Under the pieces are notes generated by a model, which saw nothing but the letters and a program-made list of their open reading frames with translations, did no database searches and had not been told where the DNA came from. Both the position numbers and the translations under genes were made by a program. A stretch of DNA of 64,000 bases from Pseudooceanicola marinus (lineage in GTDB: Bacteria; Pseudomonadota; Alphaproteobacteria; Rhodobacterales; Rhodobacteraceae), in the NCBI RefSeq assembly GCF_020177265.1, contig NZ_JAIVMC010000001.1, positions 372,001 through 436,000 of the forward strand, written 5' to 3'. Positions 55,257 through 63,053 of this stretch are shown one piece after another. Positions within the stretch are counted from its first letter, which is position 1. Each line of letters starts with the position of its first letter.

Positions 55257-55396
55257 CCCGCCTGCCTAGGCCGCCCCGGTCCGCCTGTCCAGTTCTCGAC
55301 TGCAGGCGACGGGGGCGGAGCGCCCGTGTCAAGCTCACACGCCCCTGTGACAGGATGGCAGGTGACGGCCCCCGCCGAAGACGCTAGGCAGGTCCC

Positions 55397-56146
55397 ATGT
55401 TCGGAATCGAGATCATGGACGCCGCGCTTTTGCCGGCGATGCTGGTGGCGGCAGTAGCGGGGATCATTTCCTTCCTCAGCCCCTGCGTCCTGCCCATCGT
55501 GCCGCCCTACCTGGCCTATATGTCGGGGGTATCCCTGGGCGAGTTGGGCCAGCGGGGGTCCCGGGCGCGGGCGCTTCTGCCGGCGCTCTTCTTCGTGCTG
55601 GGCCTGTCGACGGTCTTTCTGTTCCTCGGCTTCGCGGCCTCGGCCATCGGCACCGTCTTCCTGCGCTACCAGGAATGGTTCAACGTGGTCGCGGGTATCG
55701 TGGTGATGATCTTCGGGGCGCATTTCGTCGGCGTCTATCGCATCGGTTTCCTGGATCGAGAGGCGCGGCTGGACGCGGGCGACCAGGGCGGATCGGCCTT
55801 CGGCGCCTATGTGCTGGGCCTCGCCTTCGCCTTTGGCTGGACGCCCTGTATCGGGCCGCAACTGGGCGCGATCCTCAGCCTGGCCGCGCAGGAGGCCTCG
55901 CTGGCCCGGGGCACGGCGCTGCTGGCGGTCTACGCGGCGGGCCTCGGCATTCCCTTCCTGCTGGTGGCGGCCTTCCTGCCGCGGCTGACCGGCCTCATGG
56001 GCTGGATGAAACGCCACATGGAACAGATCGAGCGGGTCATGGGCCTGCTGCTGTGGACCATCGGGCTGATGATGCTGACGGGCGGCTTCTCCCGTTTCTC
56101 CTACTGGCTGCTGGAAACCTTTCCTGCCCTCGCGCTGCTCGGTTAA
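55397..56146 (+). CDS. ccdA: Cytochrome c biogenesis protein CcdA
   Basis: 249 aa with six hydrophobic segments. The two redox-active cysteines are in FLSPCVLPIVPPYLAYMSGV (helix 1) and GWTPCIGPQLGAIL (helix 4), as in CcdA. The protein moves reducing equivalents from cytoplasmic thioredoxin across the membrane to periplasmic thiol proteins such as CcmG, enabling haem c attachment. No ccm genes are adjacent. The next gene starts 52 bp downstream on the same strand. Confidence 0.93.
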   Translation: MFGIEIMDAALLPAMLVAAVAGIISFLSPCVLPIVPPYLAYMSGVSLGELGQRGSRARALLPALFFVLGLSTVFLFLGFAASAIGTVFLRYQEWFNVVAGIVVMIFGAHFVGVYRIGFLDREARLDAGDQGGSAFGAYVLGLAFAFGWTPCIGPQLGAILSLAAQEASLARGTALLAVYAAGLGIPFLLVAAFLPRLTGLMGWMKRHMEQIERVMGLLLWTIGLMMLTGGFSRFSYWLLETFPALALLG

Positions 56147-56197
56147 CGCCTTACACCGGCCCGATTCCTTCGCTATCGTGACGCCCGGAGAGGCGAC

Positions 56198-57466
56198 ATG
56201 AGCAGCAACACCGAAACCGTGCCCACGACCGGCGCCGTGCCCCTGGGCCAGGTGCGCCGGCGTCATGTCTTCTACATCCCCGGCTATGACCCGATCCACC
56301 CGCGCCGCTACCGCGAACTCTACCGCAAGGAAGGGGCCGACCAGGCGCGCATCTCGGGCTACGAGATCGACCTGCGCGCCCGCACCGCCGGCGACGGCCC
56401 CTATGGCTGGGAAGTGACGGGTCGGATGGAGGGGGCCGAGGTCGAGGCGCGGATCGACGTGCTGATCTGGTCCGACATCGTGCGCGACTCCATGGGTCAC
56501 GGGATCGCCGCCACCTACCTGCAGCTTCTGCGCACGGCCTGGGCCTATATCTCCACCGGAGCGCTGTTCCGGCTGATGCGGCTGCGCAAGGGGCCGGTGA
56601 TCGCCGCGCTTTACCCGGTGGGGTTCCTGCTGCTGCAACTTGTGCTGGCCCTGGGCGTCGGCTGGGGCCTGGGCGCTCTGGTCAGCGAGGCCGCGCGGGC
56701 TCTCGGAGCAGGGGGCGTGGCCCCGGTGGCCGGGATCGTTGCGGGCGTCGCGCTGGCCGCCGCGATCCTGCGCTGGTTCAAGCGCAAGGATGGCAAGTTC
56801 TTTGCCTATTACCTGATGCACGACTACGCCTTCTCGGCCCGCTACCGCGGCGCCAACCCGCCCGCGCTGGAGGCGCGCATGGCCAACTTTCGCGCCCAGA
56901 TCGCCGCGGCTCTGCAGGGCGAAGTCGACGAGGTGCTGGTGGTCGGCCACAGTTCCGGCGCGCATCTGGCGGTATCGATCCTGTCGGACCTGGTCCGGGC
57001 GGGCGAACGGCCCGAAGAGGGGCCGGCGCTGTCCTTCCTGTCCCTGGGACAGGTCGTGCCCATGGTCAGCTTCCTGCCGCGCGCGGTACGCCTGCGCGCC
57101 GACCTGGCCTTTCTCTCGGCCCGCGACGATCTGTTCTGGCTCGACGTGACTGCGCCGGGGGACGGCTGCGCCTTCGCGCTCTGTGATCCGGTGGCGGTCT
57201 CCGGCGTCTCGACACCGGACCAGCGCGGGCCGCTGGTGATCTCCGCCGCCTTCACCCAGACGCTCAGCCCCGAACGCTGGCAACAGCTGAAACGCCGCTT
57301 CTTCCGGCTGCACTTCCAGTACCTCTGCGCCTTCGACCGGCCCGGCGACTACGATTACTTCCGCATCACCGCCGGGCCGCGGACGCTGGCCGGCCGCTTC
57401 GCCGGGCGGGCGCCGTCGAAAAGCCGGATCACCCGGCCCGTGAACCGCTTCCGGAGCCTGTCATGA
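56198..57466 (+). CDS. Membrane protein with alpha/beta-hydrolase-like GHSSG motif
   Basis: 422 aa, family not recognised. The N-terminus has RRRHVFYIPGYDPIHPRRYR, reminiscent of the beta-strand and oxyanion loop of serine hydrolases. Two transmembrane segments follow (VIAALYPVGFLLLQLVLAL about 132-150; VAGIVAGVALAAAILRWF about 175-192). Then DEVLVVGHSSGAHLAVSIL contains a nucleophile elbow with Ser252. An esterase or lipase at the membrane is plausible; Asp and His of the triad were not located with confidence. Its stop overlaps the P450 start by 4 bp. Confidence 0.78.
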   Translation: MSSNTETVPTTGAVPLGQVRRRHVFYIPGYDPIHPRRYRELYRKEGADQARISGYEIDLRARTAGDGPYGWEVTGRMEGAEVEARIDVLIWSDIVRDSMGHGIAATYLQLLRTAWAYISTGALFRLMRLRKGPVIAALYPVGFLLLQLVLALGVGWGLGALVSEAARALGAGGVAPVAGIVAGVALAAAILRWFKRKDGKFFAYYLMHDYAFSARYRGANPPALEARMANFRAQIAAALQGEVDEVLVVGHSSGAHLAVSILSDLVRAGERPEEGPALSFLSLGQVVPMVSFLPRAVRLRADLAFLSARDDLFWLDVTAPGDGCAFALCDPVAVSGVSTPDQRGPLVISAAFTQTLSPERWQQLKRRFFRLHFQYLCAFDRPGDYDYFRITAGPRTLAGRFAGRAPSKSRITRPVNRFRSLS

Positions 57467-58812
57467 GACCGCCGAAGCCCCCGTCGCGCCCGCATCGCGT
57501 CTCGCTCTGGCGTTATGCGAAGCTCTTTCGCGCCGACATCCTCTCGGCGCAGCCCGCGCGCCTCTACCGTGCCTGGATGGCCGAGTTCCGCACGCCCTTC
57601 TTCCGCTCCTTCCTGGCGAACCAGCCGGAGTTGGTGAAGACGGTGCTGAAGGACCGCCCCCGCGATTTTCCCAAGTCGAACCGCGTGGGCGAGGGGCTGC
57701 GCCCGGTGCTGGGCAACTCGGTCTTCCTGACCAACGGCGCGACCTGGGAACGTCAGCGCCGGATCATCGACCCGGCCTTCGAAGGAGGCCGGCTGCGCGA
57801 TACCTTTCCGGCGATGCAGGCCGCCGCCCTGGCCTGCGCCGACCGGCTGGCGGCGCAGGCGGGGCAGGAGGTGGAAATCGAGGAGGAGGCCAGCCACGCT
57901 GCCGCCGACGTGATCTTCCGCACGCTCTTCTCCATCCCGATCGAGCATGAGGTCGCGGCCCGCGTCTTCCGTCGCTTCCGCGACTACCAGCGCGCCCAGC
58001 CGATCCTCAACCTGGCCGCTTTCGTGCCCCTGCCGCGCTGGATGCCGCGGTTCATCCCGCGCGAGGCCAAACGCGCAGGCGCCGAGATCCGCGCCCTGAT
58101 CCGCGGGCTTTGCGAGGCCCGGCTGCAGGAGATCGCCGTCGGCACCGCCCCCGACGATCTGGCCACCAAGATCATGACCACGCCGGATCCGGAAACGGGG
58201 GAGATCTTCACCACCGAGGAGATGGTGGACCAGGTGGCGATCTTCTTTCTAGCGGGGCACGAAACCTCGGCCTCGGCGCTCGGCTGGACGCTCTACCTCC
58301 TGGCGCTGTTCCCTGACTGGCAAGATCGGGTGGCGGAGGAGGTCGGACAGGCGGGGGATCTGGAGTTTCCGGAAATGGCGAAGTTGCGCCTGACTCGCGA
58401 CGTCTTCCGCGAGGCGCTGCGCCTCTATCCGCCGGTGCCGATGATGGTGCGCGAGGCCGCCTGTCCCGAACATTTCCGCGACCGCGACGTGCCGAAGGGC
58501 AGCCAGATCGTCCTCAGCCCCTGGCACCTGCACCGTCACGAACGCCTGTGGGAGAAACCGGACGATTTCGACCCGGCCCGCTGGCAGACGGAGAATGGGC
58601 GCAGCTGCCTGCGCGAGGCCTTCATCCCCTTCAGCGCGGGCGCCCGGGTCTGCACGGGCGCGGGGTTCGCCATGTTGGAAGGGCCGTTGCTGATGGCCGA
58701 GATCCTGCGCCGGGTCCGCGTCGCCCCTGTTGCGCGACGACCGCCGGAGCCGGTGGCGCATCTGACGGTGCGCAGCCGCACGGGGATCTGGTTGCAGTTG
58801 GACCGCAGGTAG
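57463..58812 (+). CDS. Cytochrome P450
   Basis: 449 aa, soluble. The I-helix oxygen-binding motif is AGHETSAS, the ExxR motif is in REALRLYPPVPMM, and the haem loop is FSAGARVCTGAGFA with the thiolate Cys397. This is the full complement expected for a functional monooxygenase. The arrangement resembles fatty-acid or terpene hydroxylating bacterial P450s, but the substrate is unknown and no ferredoxin or reductase gene is adjacent. It is translationally coupled to the GHSSG membrane protein, which suggests a shared lipid-related substrate. An intergenic repeat follows the stop. Confidence 0.93.
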   Translation: MRPPKPPSRPHRVSLWRYAKLFRADILSAQPARLYRAWMAEFRTPFFRSFLANQPELVKTVLKDRPRDFPKSNRVGEGLRPVLGNSVFLTNGATWERQRRIIDPAFEGGRLRDTFPAMQAAALACADRLAAQAGQEVEIEEEASHAAADVIFRTLFSIPIEHEVAARVFRRFRDYQRAQPILNLAAFVPLPRWMPRFIPREAKRAGAEIRALIRGLCEARLQEIAVGTAPDDLATKIMTTPDPETGEIFTTEEMVDQVAIFFLAGHETSASALGWTLYLLALFPDWQDRVAEEVGQAGDLEFPEMAKLRLTRDVFREALRLYPPVPMMVREAACPEHFRDRDVPKGSQIVLSPWHLHRHERLWEKPDDFDPARWQTENGRSCLREAFIPFSAGARVCTGAGFAMLEGPLLMAEILRRVRVAPVARRPPEPVAHLTVRSRTGIWLQLDRR

Positions 58813-59047
58813 GGGGCTGCCGCCCCCGCCCGCCTGCGGCGGACTCCCCCGCGAGTATTTTTGCCGAAGTGAAGATAGGGGAACTAGACCCTAGTTCGGT
58901 GCCTGGAAGGCGTCTGACTTTTCTCATAGGATGGTCGCAACGGCTCTTCATCCGAAGCAGGCCACCAAAAGGGCGCCCTCCCTCCTGTCTTCACTTCGTC
59001 CGAAATACTCCGGGGGGAGCCGCAGGCGGGGGACAGAGCCCCCCCCT
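58813..59047. repeat. Intergenic repeat element, copy 3 (complete inverted repeat)
   Basis: Two arms of about 65 bp, inverted and closely matching, flank about 100 bp. The left arm (58813-58880) contains GGGGGCTGCCGCCCCC, CGAGTATTTTTGCCGAAGTG and GAAGATAGG. The right arm (58982-59047) contains CTGTCTTCACTTCGTCCG and AAATACTCCGGGGGG. The arms touch the stop codons of the convergent P450 and dimethylglycine-dehydrogenase-like genes. The centre has a small palindrome GAACTAG-ACC-CTAGTTC (58881-58897). No ORF of note inside. Confidence 0.85.
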
Positions 59048-59053
59048 CCGCCC

Positions 59054-61462
59054 TCAGCCTCTCATGCGCTGTGCCTCCGGGTCGAAGTCGGTCTGGCCAA
59101 TCGCCGTCGCGCGGCACATTTTCCCCAGGATCTCGATCTCGACCTCCGTCCCCGGCACCGCCTGCGCCGTGGGTAGGAAGCCGAGCGCGATCGAGCGGCC
59201 CAGGTGGTGCGAGTAGCCGCCCGAAGTGCAATAGCCCACGACCTCGCCGCTCAGCCAGATCGGCTCATAGCCATGCACATCGCAATCCTCGGCCTCGACG
59301 ACGAAGCCGATCAACCGGCGCGCGGGCCCCGTCGCGCGTTCGGCCTCCGCCGCGGCACGTCCGATAAAGTCGGCCGCCTTCGACCAGGCGATGAAACGGT
59401 CCAGGCCAGTTTCGGCGGGTGTGTAGTCGGGCGAAAATTCCCGCAGCCAGGAGCCGAAGAGCCGGTCAAGGCGCAGCGACATCATCGCCCGCATCCCGAA
59501 GGGCCGCATGCCCAGAGGTTCGCCGGCCGCCCAGAGCGCCGACCAGAGCGCGCGCTGCGCCATGGGATCGCAGTAGATCTCGTACCCCAGATCGCCGGTG
59601 TAGCTGACCCGCTGCACCATGCAATCGGCCATGCCCACGGTCAGCCGACGGACGTCGAGGAAGGCCATGTCCGAGATGTCCGTGCGGGTGCAGGCCTGCA
59701 GCACCTCCCGCGCCTTCGGCCCCGCCACCTGGAACCCGGTGGAGCGGTCCGAGATGTTCTCGACCGTGACCCCGTCATCCAGGTTCTGGGTGAACCAGCG
59801 CAGGTGATAGGCCTGCGCCCCGTAGGAGGCTGTCAGGCGGAACTCCGTCTCGCCGAGGCAGGCGATGGTGAAATCACCGATGATCTTGCCCGAGGGGGAC
59901 AGCATGGGCGACAGGGAGATGCGGCCCGGTGCGGGGATCCGACCCGCCATGATGCGATCCAGCCAGGCGCGGGCGCCCGGCCCGGTCACCGCGTATTTGC
60001 CGAAGTTCTGCACCTCGTTGATGCCGCAGGCCTCGCGCACCGCCTTCACCTCCCGCGCCGCTGCCGGGAAGGCGTCGGAGCGGCGGGTCGAGGGCGTCTC
60101 ATAGCGCGGCTCGCCCGGTTCGGCGAAGTAGTTGACGACCTCCAGCCCGTACTGCTGGCCCCAGACGGCGCCCATGGCGTCGAAGGTGTCGTACATCGGC
60201 GTGGTGCGGAAGGGGCGCGCCGCGGGCAGTTCCTCATTCGGGTAGGAGACCGAGAAGCGGGTGCGGTAGTTCTCCATCACCTTGGGCAGGGTATAACCGG
60301 GAGTTGTCCAGGTGCCGAAGCGGGCCACGTCCATGGCCATGGTATCGCGTTCGCATTCCCCTTCGATCATCCACTGCGCCAGCATCAGGCCCACGCCACC
60401 GCCCTGGCTGAAGCCCGCCATGACCGCGCAGGCGGACCAGTAGTTGCGCAGCCCCGGCACCGGACCCACCAGCGGGTTGCCGTCGGGGGCGAAGGTGAAG
60501 GGACCGTGGATCACCGTCTTCAGCCCGGCGGTCTGCAGAACCGGGAAGCGGTTGTAGGCGAAGGTGATGCTGTCGCCGATCTTGTCCAGGTCGTCGGGGA
60601 GCAGTTCGTGGCCGAAATCCCAGCGGGTGCCGTCGATCGCCCAGGCACGCGGTTTCTTCTCATAGAAACCGATGCAGAGGCCGCGCCCTTCCTGGCGCAG
60701 GTAGCTTTCGCCTGCCGGGTCGACGACATGCGGGTGCTCGCTGTCACGCTCATAGATCTCGGGGATGTCGTCGGTGACGATATAGTGGTGTTCCATCGGC
60801 ATGAGCGGCAGGTAGACGCCCGCCATGGCCGCCACCTCCCGCGCCCAGAGCCCGCCGGCGTTGACCACGTGTTCGGCATGCACCGTACCCTTGTCCGTCA
60901 CCACGTCCCAGGTGCCATCGGGGCGCGGGTTCGTCTCGATCACCTTGGTATGGGTGTGGATCGTGGCCCCGCCCAGGCGCGCGGCCTTGGCATAGGCGTG
61001 GGTGGTGCCCGAAGGATCGAGGTGCCCGTCCAGCGGATCCCACAGCGCGCCGATCACCCCGTCGATATTGGTGACCGGGCAGCGTTCCTTGATCTCCGCC
61101 GGTGTCAGGATCTCCGTGTGCAGGCCCATGTGCCGGTGCTTGGCCCGTTCCGCAAGCATCATGTCGAACCGGTCCTGGGTGTCGGCCAGGGTCAGCCCGC
61201 CGGTCTGGTGCAGCCCGCAGGAGAGGCCCGTGATCTCCTCCAGCTCCTTGTAGAGGCCGATGGTGTAGCCCTGCAGCGCCGCCATGTTGGTGTCGCCGTT
61301 CAGCGTATGGAACCCGCCCGCCGCGTGCCAGGAGGAGCCCGAGGTCAGCTCGGACCGTTCCAGCAGCATGACGTCGGACCAGCCAAGCTTGGTCAGGTGG
61401 TAGAGGACGGAGCAGCCGACGACGCCGCCCCCGATGACCGCGACTCGCGTGGTGGTTTGCAT
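59054..61462 (-). CDS. Dimethylglycine/sarcosine dehydrogenase-like flavoprotein with GcvT-type domain
   Basis: 802 aa. The N-terminus carries the FAD motif RVAVIGGGVVGCSVLYHL, then the DAO-fold oxidoreductase to about residue 390. The second half is a GcvT-like tetrahydrofolate-binding domain (TGPGARAWLDRIMAGRI, FQVAGPKAREVL, GDLGYEIYCDP). This two-domain design fits dimethylglycine dehydrogenase or sarcosine oxidase-type enzymes that demethylate N-methylglycines and pass the one-carbon unit to tetrahydrofolate. The substrate is inferred from the family only. AGGAGG precedes the ATG at 61462. The long antisense frame over this gene is not a gene. Confidence 0.92.
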   Translation of the reverse strand: MQTTTRVAVIGGGVVGCSVLYHLTKLGWSDVMLLERSELTSGSSWHAAGGFHTLNGDTNMAALQGYTIGLYKELEEITGLSCGLHQTGGLTLADTQDRFDMMLAERAKHRHMGLHTEILTPAEIKERCPVTNIDGVIGALWDPLDGHLDPSGTTHAYAKAARLGGATIHTHTKVIETNPRPDGTWDVVTDKGTVHAEHVVNAGGLWAREVAAMAGVYLPLMPMEHHYIVTDDIPEIYERDSEHPHVVDPAGESYLRQEGRGLCIGFYEKKPRAWAIDGTRWDFGHELLPDDLDKIGDSITFAYNRFPVLQTAGLKTVIHGPFTFAPDGNPLVGPVPGLRNYWSACAVMAGFSQGGGVGLMLAQWMIEGECERDTMAMDVARFGTWTTPGYTLPKVMENYRTRFSVSYPNEELPAARPFRTTPMYDTFDAMGAVWGQQYGLEVVNYFAEPGEPRYETPSTRRSDAFPAAAREVKAVREACGINEVQNFGKYAVTGPGARAWLDRIMAGRIPAPGRISLSPMLSPSGKIIGDFTIACLGETEFRLTASYGAQAYHLRWFTQNLDDGVTVENISDRSTGFQVAGPKAREVLQACTRTDISDMAFLDVRRLTVGMADCMVQRVSYTGDLGYEIYCDPMAQRALWSALWAAGEPLGMRPFGMRAMMSLRLDRLFGSWLREFSPDYTPAETGLDRFIAWSKAADFIGRAAAEAERATGPARRLIGFVVEAEDCDVHGYEPIWLSGEVVGYCTSGGYSHHLGRSIALGFLPTAQAVPGTEVEIEILGKMCRATAIGQTDFDPEAQRMRG

Positions 61463-61726
61463 GGAGGCCTCCTGTGGTTGCCCGATGCTGGCGGCGGAGC
61501 CGCGCGTGCGGCTTGCCGGAAACCGACGCCGCATGTCGCAAATGGGCAAGGGCAGGGTGCCTGCCGTTGAAACCAAGGCAGCCAAGAGGTCCCGTGCCGG
61601 ACAATTGCGCAAAGCTGCCTGGGGCAGCGGCACCGGGGGCGGGCCTTACTCTTGGCTGCGCCTGCGACGGCTGACGCTTTTCCCGCTGCGGGGCCGCGCT
61701 AGATCAGGTTCAAAGGAGACCCGTTC

Positions 61727-62902
61727 ATGTTGCCCTCGCTGTTGCGCAAACTGCACGAATTCTCGCGCCGGCTGGTGGTGCGCGTGGTTCTGATCGCCTT
61801 GCTGGCCTTCCTGGCCCTGGGCCTGGCCAAGCTGGGCGCCCGGCTGATCCCCGACGGGATCGACCCTTTCGTGGGCGGCGACGCGGTGGACAATATCCTG
61901 TCGGTGATCGCCAATTCGATGCTGACGGTCACCACCTTCTCTCTGACTGTGATGGCGGCGGCGCATCGCATGGTCTCGACCAGCTGGACACCGCGCGCCC
62001 ACCAGATGCTGCTGCAGGACACCACGACGCATACGGTGCTGGCGACCTTCGTCGGCGCCTACCTCTATGCGCTGTCGGCAATCATCCTGCGCGATCTCGA
62101 CATCTTCGCCGGGCCGGGGCTGGTGGTTCTCTTCGGGATGACCCTGCTGGTGGTCGGGCTGATCGTCGTGGCGATCATCCGCTGGATCTCCCACCTGGAA
62201 ATGCTGGGCAGCCTGATCAACACCGCCCAGCGAATCGAGGACAGCACCCTGGCCGCATTGCAACTTCGCGCCGAGGCGCCCTGCCTGGGCGCCCATCCAC
62301 TGGATCCCGACGCCGTGCCCGAGAGCACCGTCCCCCTGCGCGCGCCGGAAAGCGGCTACGTCCAGACGATCTACCAGGACCGGCTTCAGGCGGCGGCGGA
62401 AGAGGCCGGGGGGCATATCTGGCTGATGCACCCCGTGGGCAGCCACATCCACCGCGGCGACGTGCTGGCCCGCTACGACGGCGATGCCGAGGCGCTGGAA
62501 CAGGCGATCACGACCAACGTGGTCATCGGGTCGCTGCGCAACTTCGACCAGGATCCCGGTTTCGGCCTGACGTGCCTCAGCGAAATCGGTGTGCGGGCGC
62601 TGTCCCCAGGGGTCAACGACCCGGGCACCGCGCTGGACATGCTGCACCGGATCGCGCGGGTCCTGCTGGCGGTCGACGGCCCCTTCACCGCCCCCGAGGA
62701 GGCGCGCCATGACCGGCTGTGGCTGCCGCCCCTCGATACCGCCGGGATGACGCGCGAAACCCTGGCACCAATCCTGTCGGACGGCGCCGACCGACGAGAG
62801 CTGACGCAGCCCATCAAGAAGGCGCTGATCGCCCTCGCACGTCATGAGGATCCGGGCATCGCCCGCGCCGCCCGCGACCTCCAGCCCGATCAAGACAGCT
62901 GA
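61727..62902 (+). CDS. DUF2254 family membrane protein
   Basis: 391 aa. Four hydrophobic segments in the first half (VVRVVLIALLAFLALGLAKL; ILSVIANSMLTVTTFSLTVM; VLATFVGAYLYALSAIIL; LVVLFGMTLLVVGLIVVAII) are followed by a soluble part with GVRALSPGVNDPGTALDML, the characteristic DUF2254 signature. Function unknown. AAAGGAGA lies before the ATG. It is divergent from the dimethylglycine-dehydrogenase-like gene, with a 264-bp gap holding no recognisable feature other than GC-rich sequence. An intergenic repeat follows the stop. Confidence 0.88.
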   Translation: MLPSLLRKLHEFSRRLVVRVVLIALLAFLALGLAKLGARLIPDGIDPFVGGDAVDNILSVIANSMLTVTTFSLTVMAAAHRMVSTSWTPRAHQMLLQDTTTHTVLATFVGAYLYALSAIILRDLDIFAGPGLVVLFGMTLLVVGLIVVAIIRWISHLEMLGSLINTAQRIEDSTLAALQLRAEAPCLGAHPLDPDAVPESTVPLRAPESGYVQTIYQDRLQAAAEEAGGHIWLMHPVGSHIHRGDVLARYDGDAEALEQAITTNVVIGSLRNFDQDPGFGLTCLSEIGVRALSPGVNDPGTALDMLHRIARVLLAVDGPFTAPEEARHDRLWLPPLDTAGMTRETLAPILSDGADRRELTQPIKKALIALARHEDPGIARAARDLQPDQDS

Positions 62903-62904
62903 CA

Positions 62905-63051
62905 GCCCACACCGGCCACAGGCCGGGGCGCCAAAGCCCCTGTCTTCACGTCGTCGAAAATACTCCGGGGGAGCCGCCCGCAGGGCGGCGGGGGCAGAGC
63001 CCCCTTTCCCGTCATTTCGCCGCCGTCCGGCGGCGGGGGCAACGCCCCCCG
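62905..63051. repeat. Intergenic repeat element, copy 4
   Basis: Right-arm sequence (from 62940) with CTGTCTTCACGTCGTC, GAAAATACTCCGGGGG and GGGGGCAGAGCCCCC, followed by a second GGGGGCAACGCCCCC unit ending at 63051. No left arm is clear. It lies between the stops of the DUF2254 gene and the convergent CorC-type gene. Confidence 0.8.
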
Positions 63052-63053
63052 CT

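Noticed and set aside
59204-61570. 788-codon rightward open frame over the dimethylglycine-dehydrogenase-like gene
   Set aside because: Antisense artefact of high GC third positions; the leftward frame has FAD and GcvT motifs.
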